A stretch of 64,000 nt of DNA from Streptomyces sp. TLI_146. Lineage in GTDB: Bacteria; Actinomycetota; Actinomycetes; Streptomycetales; Streptomycetaceae. Numbering within the stretch: the stretch's first letter is position 1; every line of letters starts with the position of its first letter. Positions 50,927 through 60,411 of this stretch are shown here, one piece after another. The notes under the pieces are model-generated. The model ran no database searches, was not told the DNA's origin, and saw nothing but the letters and a program-made list of their open reading frames with translations. Location of the stretch: assembly GCF_002846415.1 (NCBI RefSeq), contig NZ_PJMX01000001.1, positions 4,216,001 to 4,280,000 on the forward strand, in the 5' to 3' direction. The translations under genes were made by a program, and so were the position numbers.

Positions 50927-52084
50927 TCATGCCCTGGGGTAACGGGCCAGCCAGCCCGGGCTGTTGACGGCCGGGCCGTGCAGGGCCGGGCCCTGGGTCA
51001 TCTCCATGGCGAAGTCGTCGGCGAGTTCCAGGACCGTGGAGCGGCCCTCCAGTTCGGCGAGCCAGCCGGGCGGCAGGGCCGTTTCGCCGTGCAGGGCGCC
51101 CAGGAGCGTGCCGCAGAGGGTGCCGGTGGCGCCGGAGGGCCCGTCGTGGTTGACGGCGAGCAGCAGGCCGTGGCGGATGTCCTCGCCGACCAGGGCGCAG
51201 TACACGGCGATGGCGAGCGCCTCCTGGGCGAGGTGGCCCTCGCCGAGGGAGGCGACCAGGCCGGGGCTCGGCATGCCCTGGCGTACGGCGCCGAGGGCGT
51301 GCTGGAGGGCGTCCGTGACGGGCTGGTGGCCGGGGCGCTGGGCGAGCAGGGCGAGGGTGCGCTGGACGGCCGCGTCCAGGGACTCGCCGCGGGCCAGGCC
51401 GTGCACGATCACGGCGTGGGCGCCGGCCGAGAGGTACGCGGCGGGGTCGCCGTGCGTATGGGCCGCGCACTCCACGGCGAGCTGGAACACGAGCTGCGGC
51501 TCCCAGCCGACGAGCAGGCCGAAGGGGCCGGAGCGGGTGACGGCGGCGGGGTCGCGGGCGTCGGGGTTCTTGGGGCGGTCGAGGGTGCCCATGACGTCGT
51601 CCGCGAGCCCGATCAGGCAGGGGCGGGCGGGGTCGCGTCTGCTGTACAGCCACTCCTCCCTGGCGAGCCACCCGTTGTCCTTGCGCCGCTCGTCCGGCCC
51701 CCAGTCGCGCTGGGTGGCGGCCCAGCGGAGGTACGCGCGGTGGACGTCGGTCGGGGGGTGCCAGGCGCCGGTGTCGCGGCGGACCTGGGCGCGGATGAGG
51801 CCGTCGACGGTGAAGAGGGTGAGTTGGGTGGCGGCGGTGATGCGGGCGGGTGCGGGTGCGGGTGCGGTGGGGGTGGGTGCGGCTGCCTCGATTGCGGTCG
51901 GGCCGGTGATGCCCTCCGGGCCGTATCTCGTGCGGATCGCGTCGAGGGCGAGGGGGGTGGCGGGGGCGCCGAGCGCGTCGCCGATCGCACCGCCGAGGAG
52001 GCTGCCGCGGACTCGGCTGCGGAAGTCCTGCTGCTCGGTGCGGCCCCATATGGACGTGGTGGGTCCGGTGGCTGCTGCGCTCAT
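50927..52084 (-). CDS. ADP-ribosylhydrolase (DraG/ARH)-fold protein, probable pseudoenzyme
   Basis: 385 aa, ATG at 52084. The fold is clear from GSLLGGAIGDALGAP at the N-terminus and LCGTLLGALHGETALPPGW near the end. Active family members bind two Mg ions through a T-D-D motif (usually TDDTQMTLFT) and a D-x-D-[ST] motif near the C-terminus (such as GDSDSTGAI). Here these read ITAATQLTLFT and NHDGPSGATGTL, so both acidic clusters are lost. GAIGD keeps one Asp. Catalysis therefore looks unlikely, and a binding role for ADP-ribose or another ligand is possible (inference). It is convergent with the symporter. Confidence 0.85.
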   Translation of the reverse strand: MSAAATGPTTSIWGRTEQQDFRSRVRGSLLGGAIGDALGAPATPLALDAIRTRYGPEGITGPTAIEAAAPTPTAPAPAPARITAATQLTLFTVDGLIRAQVRRDTGAWHPPTDVHRAYLRWAATQRDWGPDERRKDNGWLAREEWLYSRRDPARPCLIGLADDVMGTLDRPKNPDARDPAAVTRSGPFGLLVGWEPQLVFQLAVECAAHTHGDPAAYLSAGAHAVIVHGLARGESLDAAVQRTLALLAQRPGHQPVTDALQHALGAVRQGMPSPGLVASLGEGHLAQEALAIAVYCALVGEDIRHGLLLAVNHDGPSGATGTLCGTLLGALHGETALPPGWLAELEGRSTVLELADDFAMEMTQGPALHGPAVNSPGWLARYPRA

Positions 52085-52461
52085 GGCGCAGCACTGTAAT
52101 TGATTGGGTGCGGGTGAATAAGAGCGCGAGGGGGGTGGGGAGGGACGCCGTTTGAACGCTTTTGGTCGTTTCCCCCCACCCCGCCCCTTCCCTGAACCCT
52201 CCGGGGGTGGGTGGGGGGTGAGGATGGATTTCCCCGGGGGCTGCGCCCCCGGCCCCCGTTCGCGGGGCCTGCGGCCCCTGCGCCCCGGCTCGCGTCCGTC
52301 TGCGGACCGTGGGTGGCTGGTCGCGCAGTTCCCCGCGCCCCTAAAAAGCGTCCCTTCGGGCCGCCCAGGGGATTGCCGCGCAGCGGCATCCAAGGGGCGC
52401 GGGGAACTGCGCGACCAGTTGGGGACGGCCCGCAGACGAACGGAGGCCCCGGGGGACCGGC
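52085..52461. repeat. Composite inverted-repeat element in 377-bp gap
   Basis: The left arm (52319-52342) and right arm (52393-52417) are inverted copies of the GCGCGGGGAACTGCGCGA repeat. The core (52343-52392) is the same as at 39.5 and 63.1 kb but in opposite orientation. The flank GTTGGGGACGGCCCGCAGAC follows the right arm. 52085-52318 holds only G/C-rich, low-complexity DNA, with no gene seen. Confidence 0.85.
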
Positions 52462-55400
52462 TCAGCCCACCCCCGGCGGGTTCCGCGGGATGGTGCTCTC
52501 CAGGCTCGTCCATGCCCGCTCCCGGCGGCGCGACAGCTCCTCGCCGTTCAATCCCCCGCACAGCCCCAGCTCCTCCAACCCCTCCGCCTCCTCCCACGTG
52601 ACGGACGGGAGCAGTTCGTCCGCCCGTGCCCAGTCCCCCCGCGCACAGCACGCCACCAGGCCGTCGCCCCGCCAGGCGTGGGGCGGGGAGCCGCGGCGGG
52701 TCGCCGCCATCGCGCGGTGGAAGTCGCCCGACACCCCGCGCAGCGACGCCGCCACGTCCGCCGCCGGGCCGAAGTTCCCCCGGGCCCGGTGGGACGCCGC
52801 CAGGGCCTCGCCCGACACCCGGCCGTCCAGCAGCGCCAAGCAGTGGTCCAGGAACGGGAGGGCGTCCCCGCCGGAAGCGAGGCAGATCCTCGCCCGGCGG
52901 CCGTACGCCCAGCCGATCTCCCGGTCCAGCTCCAGCGCGCGGTCCAGGGCGTCCAGCGCCTCCCGCGGGCGCGACAGGGACAGCAGCGTCGCCGCCAGGG
53001 CCGCGTGCAGCGCGCCCTGGCCGGGGTCGAGCGCGACCGCCCGCGTCAGGCACGCGTACGCCTCCTCGTGCCGCCCCAGCGCCCGCAGCACATATCCCCG
53101 GCCCGCCACCGGCAGCGCGTCCCGGGGGTCGTCCTCGGCCGCCGCCGCGTAGTCCGCGAGGGCCTCCTCGTACCGCCCGGCCCGCCGGTACGCCTCCCCC
53201 CGCATCGCCCGTACACCCCCGTCGTCCGGGCCGGACAGGGCCACCGCCCGGTCCAGGTCGGCGGCCTCCGCCTCGGTCTCGCCCAGGTCCGCCAGCAGGA
53301 ACGCCCGTTCCACCAGGGGCGACGGGAGGGAGGCGTCCAGGCCCACCGCGCGGTCGAGGTCCGCCCGCGCCCCCTCCACCTGCCACAGCCGCCTCCGCAC
53401 CCGGCCCCGCCAGGTGAGCGCGTACACATCGTCCGGAGCCGTCTCCAGTGCCCGGTCCAGGTCCTCCAGGGCCCCTTCGGGGTCGTCCAGTTCCGAGCGC
53501 AGCCGGGCCCGCATGATCAGGGCCCAGGTGTACGCGGGCTCCACGTCCAGCGCCCTGCCGTAGTCCGCGAGGGCCTCCTCGTGGCGGCCCAGCGCCTCCA
53601 GGGACAGGGCGCGGCTGCCCAGCGCCCAGGCGTAACCGGCGTCGAGGGCGAAGGCGCGGCCGTACTCCGCCACCGCCTCCTCGTGGCGGCCCGCCGCGCG
53701 CAGCACGTCGCCGCGCTCGCCGATCACCCACGCCGGGTCGGCCGACAGCCGCTCCGCGCGCTCCAGGTCGGCCAGCGCGCCCGCCGTGTCCGCGAGGCCG
53801 CGCCGCACCTGGGCGCGGCGCACCAGCGCCCACTCGTAGTCCTGGTTGAGCTCCAGGGCCCGGTCCAGGTCCGCCAGGGCGCCCTCCAGCAGGCCCAGCT
53901 GGTGGCGGGTCCGGCCGCGGCTGGCGGGGGCCCAGGCGTCGCCCGGGTCGAGGAGGACCGCGCGGTCCAGATCCGCCAAGGCCTCCTCGAAGCGGCCGAG
54001 CCGGCGGTACATGTCGCCCCGGTAGCCGAGGTAGAACGCGTCGTCCGGGGCCAGTTCGCAGGCCCGGTCGACGTCGGCGAGCGCCGCCACGGGGTCGTCG
54101 AGCGCGTTGCGCACCACGCTCCGGCTGTAATGCGCCCACGCCCGCCCCGGGGCGAGCACGATCGCCTGGTCCAGCTCGGCCAGCGCCTGTGCGTGGTTGC
54201 CCTCGTGGCGCAGCTCCCGGGCCCGTACGACATGGGCGCCCGCGCGGCCCTCGGCGCTCAGCCCGCCCCGGGACAGCAGCAGGGCCAGCACCCTTTCCAC
54301 GCCCGCCTGTTCGTCGGCTAGCGCGGCCAGGGCGTCCGCACCCCAGCGGCGCAGCGGCTCGTCGTCGGCGTCCTGGCCCGCCTCGGCCAGGGTCGTGGCC
54401 CAGCGGCGGGCGACGGCGGGCCCGGCGTCGCAGGCGTCGACGCCGTCGCGCAGCATCTGGGCGAGTGCGGCCCCGGGCCGGGCGCACAGCAGGTGGTAGG
54501 ACTCCTCCAGGCGCAGTTCGCGCCACCGCTCGCCGCTCCACAGGCGGCGCGCCGGGACCGCCTCCGCGGCGGCCTCGCGGCGCGCCCCGATCGCCTCGGC
54601 GAGCCGCTGGTGGCAGGCGGTCCAGCGCTGCGGCGAGCCGGTGCGCTGGACGCCGAGCATGGCCGTGCGCACCACCGCGTGGTACTGAGCACGGCCGCCG
54701 TGGTCGCTGACGAACGGCAGCGACCACAGCCAGCCGTACAGGCCCGCCGCGTCCTCGTCGACGGCCGCCCGGAACACGTCCTCGTCGATGTGCCGGGGCA
54801 GCGCGCAGGCGAGGGCGGCCGCCCGCCGCACGGGGTCGCCCTCCCACTTCAGGAAGCGGTCGACGGCGGTGGCGCCGGGGGCGCGCGCGTCGCCGGGGTT
54901 CTCCGCGAGCGTGGAGACCAGGACGGGCAGCCGGCCGGAGAGCCGCAGCACGTCGCGGACGACCTCCTCGTCCACCACGCCCTTGGCGGCGAGCAGTTGG
55001 CGTGCCTCGGTCTCGGTGAACAGGTCCAGGGGCAGCTCTGTCACCAGGTCCGCGTAGTCCGCCCAGCACCCGGGGTCCAGTCGGCGCTGGCCCGCGAGGA
55101 CCACGACGACCTGGGCGGGCAGCGCCCCGTACCGCTCGGTGGTGAGCAGGTCGCGCAGCCAGGTGTCGAGGAACGGCGAGGTGCGCTCGTACGTGTCGAA
55201 GAAGAGCACGGTCCACGGCACCTCGTCGGCGATCCGCACCAGCTCCGCGACCAGGACCGGGGTGAGGACCTTCACCGGGTCCAGGACCAGCTGGACGTCC
55301 TCCTGTTTGCCGAACCGGGCGCTCAGGGCCGCCCGCATCCGCTCGGCGCCCAGGGCCAGTTGCTGGGCGTCCATGCCGCCCGCGAGCACGCCCACGCCGG

Positions 55401-55857
55401 GCACCAGGCCGAGGCCGACCAGGGACGCCTGGGCGAGCGCGGTGGAGCCGGGCGAGGGGGCGGGCGCCGCCGGGTCGGCGGGCGCGGTGGTGGACTCCGC
55501 CTCGTACCGCCGCTGGCGGTAGGTGGCGAGGAGGCGTTCCAGGGCCTTGAGCGGGTGGCCCTGGCGGGCGAAGTGCGTGCAGAGCGCGGCGAGCGTCTCG
55601 GGGACGCTGTTGACGGCCTCGTCCGCGTAGGCCGTCAGCGCGCCGCGCTCGCGCGCGGTGTGTTCCAGCTCGCGCACGAGCGACGTCTTGCCGACCCCGG
55701 CGGCGCCGTGGACGTGGAAGACGAACCGGTGCCCCTCGTCGTCGACCGGGGTGTCGAAGTTCTCCCGGAACAGGGCGAGTTCGCCGCGTCTGCCGACGAA
55801 ACCCGCCCGTCTGCGCCGCCGGATGAGTTCCTGCATCGACGGTTTGCCCGCTGCCAT
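52462..55857 (-). CDS. STAND-type ATPase with C-terminal TPR repeats
   Basis: 1131 aa. FVGRRGELALF (20-30) and Walker A GAAGVGKTS (51-59) open the NTPase domain, and VLFFDTYE near residue 220 is the likely Walker B. From about residue 510 to 1040 the chain is built of tetratricopeptide units of about 34 residues (EALADYGRALDVEPAYTWAL-type, with many LDRA and RGRV repeats). This is a signal-transducing NTPase with a protein-binding solenoid; no HTH or effector domain is recognised. Strong internal DNA repetitiveness follows from the TPRs. 37 bp after fbiC on the same strand. Confidence 0.88.
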   Translation of the reverse strand: MAAGKPSMQELIRRRRRAGFVGRRGELALFRENFDTPVDDEGHRFVFHVHGAAGVGKTSLVRELEHTARERGALTAYADEAVNSVPETLAALCTHFARQGHPLKALERLLATYRQRRYEAESTTAPADPAAPAPSPGSTALAQASLVGLGLVPGVGVLAGGMDAQQLALGAERMRAALSARFGKQEDVQLVLDPVKVLTPVLVAELVRIADEVPWTVLFFDTYERTSPFLDTWLRDLLTTERYGALPAQVVVVLAGQRRLDPGCWADYADLVTELPLDLFTETEARQLLAAKGVVDEEVVRDVLRLSGRLPVLVSTLAENPGDARAPGATAVDRFLKWEGDPVRRAAALACALPRHIDEDVFRAAVDEDAAGLYGWLWSLPFVSDHGGRAQYHAVVRTAMLGVQRTGSPQRWTACHQRLAEAIGARREAAAEAVPARRLWSGERWRELRLEESYHLLCARPGAALAQMLRDGVDACDAGPAVARRWATTLAEAGQDADDEPLRRWGADALAALADEQAGVERVLALLLSRGGLSAEGRAGAHVVRARELRHEGNHAQALAELDQAIVLAPGRAWAHYSRSVVRNALDDPVAALADVDRACELAPDDAFYLGYRGDMYRRLGRFEEALADLDRAVLLDPGDAWAPASRGRTRHQLGLLEGALADLDRALELNQDYEWALVRRAQVRRGLADTAGALADLERAERLSADPAWVIGERGDVLRAAGRHEEAVAEYGRAFALDAGYAWALGSRALSLEALGRHEEALADYGRALDVEPAYTWALIMRARLRSELDDPEGALEDLDRALETAPDDVYALTWRGRVRRRLWQVEGARADLDRAVGLDASLPSPLVERAFLLADLGETEAEAADLDRAVALSGPDDGGVRAMRGEAYRRAGRYEEALADYAAAAEDDPRDALPVAGRGYVLRALGRHEEAYACLTRAVALDPGQGALHAALAATLLSLSRPREALDALDRALELDREIGWAYGRRARICLASGGDALPFLDHCLALLDGRVSGEALAASHRARGNFGPAADVAASLRGVSGDFHRAMAATRRGSPPHAWRGDGLVACCARGDWARADELLPSVTWEEAEGLEELGLCGGLNGEELSRRRERAWTSLESTIPRNPPGVG

Positions 55858-55894
55858 GGGATCAGTATGCGATCCCCCGGCACACCTGGACCCC

Positions 55895-58504
55895 TCAGTC
55901 CCCCAACACCGGCAGCAGCTCGGGCAGATGGCCGTCCGAAGCGTGGGCCGCGTCCTGCCGCTCCTGGGGCACCTCGCCGTACAGCGTGGTGCGCGGCCTG
56001 GCCGGGCGGCCCGCCGCCTCGGCGATGGCGACCAGGTCCTTGATGGAGCGGTACGAGCCGTAACTCGACCCCGCCATCCGGGAGATGGTCTCCTCCATGA
56101 GCGTGCCGCCCAGGTCGTTGGCGCCCGAGCGCAGCATCTCGGCGGCGCCCTCGGTGCCCAGCTTCACCCAGCTGGTCTGGATGTTGGTGATGTGCGGGTG
56201 CAGCAGGAGGCGGGCCATCGCCATCACCGCGCGGTTGTCGCGGGTGGTGGGGCCGGGGCGGGCGATCCCGGCGAGGTAGACCGGCGCGTTGGTGTGGATG
56301 AACGGCAGCGTCACGAACTCGGTGAAACCTTGCCGCCCGGAATCCAGTGCGGCCTGCTGGATGCGGGAGAGCGTACGGAAGTGGCCGAGCCAGTGTCGGG
56401 GCTGGTCCACGTGCCCGTACATCATGGTGGAGGAGGAGCGGATGCCCAGTTCGTGCGCGGTCCTGATGACCTCGATCCAGGTGGCGGTGGGCAGTTTGCC
56501 CTTGGTGAGGACCCAGCGGACCTCGTCGTCGAGGATCTCGGCGGCGGTGCCGGGGATCGAGTCGAGGCCCGCCTCCTTGGCGGCGGTGAGCCACTCCCGT
56601 ATCGAAAGGCCGGTGCGGGTGGCGCCGTTGACGACCTCCATCGGCGAGAAGGCGTGCACATGCATGCCCGGCACGCGCTCCTTCACGGCCCGCGCGATGT
56701 CGAAGTAGGCGGTGCCCGGCAGGTCCGGGTGGATACCGCCCTGCATACAGACCTCGACCGCGCCCACGTCCCAGGCCTGTTCGGCGCGGTCGGCCACCTG
56801 GGAGAGGGAGAGGGTGTACGCGTCGGCGTCGGTGCGGCGCTGGGCGAAGGCGCAGAAGCGGCAGCCGGTGTAGCAGACGTTGGTGAAGTTGATGTTCCGC
56901 GTGACGATGTACGTGACGTCGTCCCCCACCACGTCCCGGCGCAGCTCGTCGGCGATGCGGCAGAGCGCGTCCAGGGCCGGGCCGTCGGCGTGCAGCAGCG
57001 CCAGCGCCTCGTCGTCGGTGAGCTTCGTCGGGTCGTCGGCGGCCGTCGCCAGCGCCGCCCGTACGTCGGTGTCGATGCGGGAGGGCACCATGCCGGGGGC
57101 GGCCGCCTCGCGCAGCGCCTCCCAGTCGCCGTACACCTCGTCGAAGTCGTCGCGGCGGTCGGAGGTCCGGCCGTCGGTGTCGATGGTGCGGTGCAGATCG
57201 GTGCGGCCGGTGGAGGTGAAGGCCTCCTCGGGCTCCTGCCACGGGTGGCCCTCGACCACCGCGTCCGGCCGGGCGAGACCCGTCTCCGGGTCCGCGAGCG
57301 CGCGTACGTGCGGCAGCAGCCGGGGGTCCAGCCAGGGCTCGCCGCGCTGGACGAACTCGGGGTAGACGCAGAGGCGTTCGCGCAGCTCGAACCCGGCGGC
57401 GGCCGACTCCGAGGTGAGCTGCTCGATCTGCGGCCAGGGCCGCTCGGGGTTCACATGGTCGATGGTGAGCGGCGAGACCCCGCCCCAGTCGTCGATGCCC
57501 GCGCCGATCAGCCGTGCGTACTCGCTGTCCACCAGGTTCGGCGGCGCCTGGAGGCAGGCGGAGGGGCCCATGATGTGCCGGGCGACGGCGACCGTGGCGA
57601 CCAGCTCGTCCAGCTCCGCGTCCGGCATGCCGCGCATCGCGGTGTCCGGCTTGGCGCGGAAGTTCTGGATGATGAGTTCCTGGATGCCGTGGTACGAGCG
57701 GGCCACGCGGCGCAGCGCGAACAGCGACTCGGCCCGCTCCTCGTACGTCTCGCCGATCCCGATGAGCAGCCCGCTGGTGAACGGCACGGACGAGCGCCCC
57801 GCGTCCTCCAGCACCCGCAGCCGCACGGCCGGTTCCTTGTCGGGCGAGCCGTGGTGCGGGCCGCCGGGCTCGGACCACAGACGGGTGGCGGTGGTCTCCA
57901 GCATCATCCCCATGGAGGGGGCCACGGGCTTGAGCCGCTGGAAGTCGGTCCACGACATGACACCCGGGTTGAGGTGCGGCAGCAGACCCGTCTCCTCCAG
58001 GATCCGGATGGAGATGGCCCGTACGTACGCGATCGTGTCGTCGTAGCCGCGCGCGTCCAGCCACTCGCGGGCCTCGGGCCAGCGGTCCTCCGGCTTGTCG
58101 CCGAGGGTGATCAGGGCTTCCTTGCAGCCGAGTTCGGCGCCCCGGCGGGCGATGTCGAGGACCTCGTCGGGCGACATGAACATCCCGTGCCCGGCCCGGC
58201 GCAGCTTGCCGGGGACGGTGACGAAGGTGCAGTAGTGGCACTTGTCCCGGCACAGCCGGGTGAGCGGGATGAAGACGCTCTTCGAGTACGTGATGACCCC
58301 CGGGCGGCCCGCCGCCGCCAGACCCGCGTCGCGCACCCGGGCCGCCGAGGCGGCCAGGTCCACCAGGTCCTCGCCGCGCGCCCGGAGCAGCACGGCCGCC
58401 TCGGTGGTGTCGAGCGCGACGCCGTCCCGGGCGCGTTTCAGCGCGCGCCGCATCGCGTTGGCGGTCGGTGCGTCTGCCTGCGGTCGCTGCGCGCTGGAAG
58501 TCAT
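55895..58504 (-). CDS. fbiC: FO synthase FbiC (7,8-didemethyl-8-hydroxy-5-deazariboflavin synthase)
   Basis: 869 aa from the ATG at 58504 (GGGGG just upstream); longer open frames exist but this matches the known length. It fuses CofG- and CofH-type radical-SAM halves that make the F420 chromophore from tyrosine and the flavin precursor. Both CxxxCxxC clusters are present: CRDKCHYC in the N-terminal half and CYTGCRFC in the C-terminal half. The gene supplies cofactor for F420 enzymes such as those at 60412 and possibly 24890. Confidence 0.97.
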   Translation of the reverse strand: MTSSAQRPQADAPTANAMRRALKRARDGVALDTTEAAVLLRARGEDLVDLAASAARVRDAGLAAAGRPGVITYSKSVFIPLTRLCRDKCHYCTFVTVPGKLRRAGHGMFMSPDEVLDIARRGAELGCKEALITLGDKPEDRWPEAREWLDARGYDDTIAYVRAISIRILEETGLLPHLNPGVMSWTDFQRLKPVAPSMGMMLETTATRLWSEPGGPHHGSPDKEPAVRLRVLEDAGRSSVPFTSGLLIGIGETYEERAESLFALRRVARSYHGIQELIIQNFRAKPDTAMRGMPDAELDELVATVAVARHIMGPSACLQAPPNLVDSEYARLIGAGIDDWGGVSPLTIDHVNPERPWPQIEQLTSESAAAGFELRERLCVYPEFVQRGEPWLDPRLLPHVRALADPETGLARPDAVVEGHPWQEPEEAFTSTGRTDLHRTIDTDGRTSDRRDDFDEVYGDWEALREAAAPGMVPSRIDTDVRAALATAADDPTKLTDDEALALLHADGPALDALCRIADELRRDVVGDDVTYIVTRNINFTNVCYTGCRFCAFAQRRTDADAYTLSLSQVADRAEQAWDVGAVEVCMQGGIHPDLPGTAYFDIARAVKERVPGMHVHAFSPMEVVNGATRTGLSIREWLTAAKEAGLDSIPGTAAEILDDEVRWVLTKGKLPTATWIEVIRTAHELGIRSSSTMMYGHVDQPRHWLGHFRTLSRIQQAALDSGRQGFTEFVTLPFIHTNAPVYLAGIARPGPTTRDNRAVMAMARLLLHPHITNIQTSWVKLGTEGAAEMLRSGANDLGGTLMEETISRMAGSSYGSYRSIKDLVAIAEAAGRPARPRTTLYGEVPQERQDAAHASDGHLPELLPVLGD

Positions 58505-58698
58505 CCCCCGAGCATACGAGCGGCTCCCCCGCGACGGCGTGCCGCCCGGGATCTTCGCGTACGCACACTTTTCCGGCCAATCTCCTCCGGCAGCGGGGAA
58601 CCCGCCGTGTGTCCGCGCCGATACTGAGAGCCGCTCCGGGCCCGGGTGCGACCGCTCAGCCTTCCGATCCGCACCACGACGAACGGGACGGTACTGAC

Positions 58699-60369
58699 GT
58701 GACATCAGAGCGTACGCAGCCGACGACCCTGTACCCGGAGCTCGACGAGGACGCGCTCAAGCGCTACTTCGAGGCGCTGACCAGCGGCGACACCTCACGT
58801 GTGGCACCCGCGCGGGCCGTCGAGATCGAGGAGGCCAGGGCCGTGGCCGTACCGGTCCGGGTGAAGATCCCAGGGGCGCGCGGGGACGAGCTCGACGGGG
58901 TGCTGTGGAAGCACCTGGTGGGCCCGCGCGAGCGGCCCGCGGTGATCATGCCGTCGCCGTGGACCTCGGTCGGCTGGCTGGTCTATGTGGCGCAGGCGAC
59001 CCGGTTCGCGGCCGCCGGGTACAACGTCCTGGCCTACTCGGCGCGCGGCTTCGGCGCGTCCGGCGGCGAGGTGGAGGTCGCGGGGCCGCTCGACGTCGAG
59101 GACGGCGTCAGGGCGATCGACTTCCTGACCGACCGGATCGGCGCCGAGCCGACGAAGCTCGGCTTCCTCGGCGACTCGTACGGCTCCGGCATCAGCCAGC
59201 TGGTCGCCGCCCTCGACGAACGTGAGCGCGTCCACGCGGTCGCGGCCCTGTCCACCTGGGGCGACGTGGGCGAGGCGTTCTACGAGAACTCCACCCGGCA
59301 CACCGCGGCCGTCGCCACCCTGCTGAGCGCGGCGGGCGACGCGCGGCTGAGCGAGCGCACCCGGCGCGCCTTCGACGACCTGCTGGCGGACCGGAACATC
59401 GACAAGACGCTGGAGTGGGCGGCCGAGCGCTCCCCGCTCACCCACGTCCACGCCCTCAACCACCGCCGGGTGCCGGTGTTCTTCGCGCACGCCTGGCACG
59501 AGACGCTCTTCCCGGCCAACCAGACCCTGCGGATGTTCCAGGAGCTGACCGGCCCCAAGCGGATCGACCTGTCCATCGGCGACCACTCCGGCCCGGAGAT
59601 GACCGGGATGCTCGGGCTGCCCAACCGGATCTGGGAGGACGCGCACCGGTTCTTCGCCCACCACCTCAAGGGGGTGGACAACGGCATCGACACCGAGGGC
59701 CAGGTGGTCAGCCAGGTCATGTGGAGCAAGACGCTGGAGACCAGGCCCACCTGGGACGCGGTCACCGGCAGCACCGAGCGCCTGTATCTGACCGGCGCGG
59801 CCGTCAACGGCGACGGCTGGGGCGGGGCCGAGACCGACGGCGGCCTCGCCGACAAGCCCGGCAGCGGCTGGAGCGTGCGCTTCCAGACCGGCGCGGACAC
59901 CCCGGCGACCGTCGCCGACGCGATCGTCACCGCCGGGTACGCCGAGATGGCGGGCAACCCGAAGGTCTATCCGGTGCACGACATCGACCGGGCCGACGCG
60001 GGCGTGTGGGCGAGCCCGCCGATGGCCGTCACCACCAAGCTGCGCGGCATCCCGCGCCTGCACCTCGCGTACACGCCGAGCGCCGAGCACTCGACGCTGA
60101 TCGCCCACCTCTTCGACGTCTCCCCCGACGGCTCGGCGCACATCGTCACGCACGCGCCCTGCACCCGACTGGGCGGGGAGCCCGGACAGCCGGTCAGGGC
60201 CGAGATCCCGCTCCAGGCCACCGGCTACGACGTGCCGGCCGGGCACCGGCTGCTGCTGGTGGTCGACGCCCGCGACCCGTTCTACGGCGACGCCAACCAG
60301 CCGCGCGCCACCATCGACATCACGGCGGACGAGGACGACCCGTCCTACCTGGACATCCCGCTCGGCTGA
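58699..60369 (+). CDS. CocE/NonD-family serine hydrolase (X-Pro dipeptidyl-peptidase-like)
   Basis: 556 aa, GTG start at 58699. An alpha/beta hydrolase domain with the nucleophile in FLGDSYGSG and a catalytic His context GDHSGPEM is followed by the C-terminal jelly-roll domain of X-Pro dipeptidyl-peptidases (AGHRLLLVVDARDPFYGDAN). No signal peptide is seen, so it is probably cytoplasmic. It hydrolyses esters or prolyl peptides; the substrate is unknown. Divergent from fbiC and convergent with the LLM gene across a shared terminator. Confidence 0.9.
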   Translation: MTSERTQPTTLYPELDEDALKRYFEALTSGDTSRVAPARAVEIEEARAVAVPVRVKIPGARGDELDGVLWKHLVGPRERPAVIMPSPWTSVGWLVYVAQATRFAAAGYNVLAYSARGFGASGGEVEVAGPLDVEDGVRAIDFLTDRIGAEPTKLGFLGDSYGSGISQLVAALDERERVHAVAALSTWGDVGEAFYENSTRHTAAVATLLSAAGDARLSERTRRAFDDLLADRNIDKTLEWAAERSPLTHVHALNHRRVPVFFAHAWHETLFPANQTLRMFQELTGPKRIDLSIGDHSGPEMTGMLGLPNRIWEDAHRFFAHHLKGVDNGIDTEGQVVSQVMWSKTLETRPTWDAVTGSTERLYLTGAAVNGDGWGGAETDGGLADKPGSGWSVRFQTGADTPATVADAIVTAGYAEMAGNPKVYPVHDIDRADAGVWASPPMAVTTKLRGIPRLHLAYTPSAEHSTLIAHLFDVSPDGSAHIVTHAPCTRLGGEPGQPVRAEIPLQATGYDVPAGHRLLLVVDARDPFYGDANQPRATIDITADEDDPSYLDIPLG

Positions 60370-60378
60370 CCTTCCCGG

Positions 60379-60406
60379 CGGCGGCCCGGCCGGTGCCGGG
60401 CCGCCG
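60379..60406. terminator. Bidirectional terminator
   Basis: A 12-bp perfect stem (CGGCGGCCCGGC against its complement, 4-base loop) lies between the convergent hydrolase and LLM genes. Confidence 0.8.
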
Positions 60407-60411
60407 TGGGC

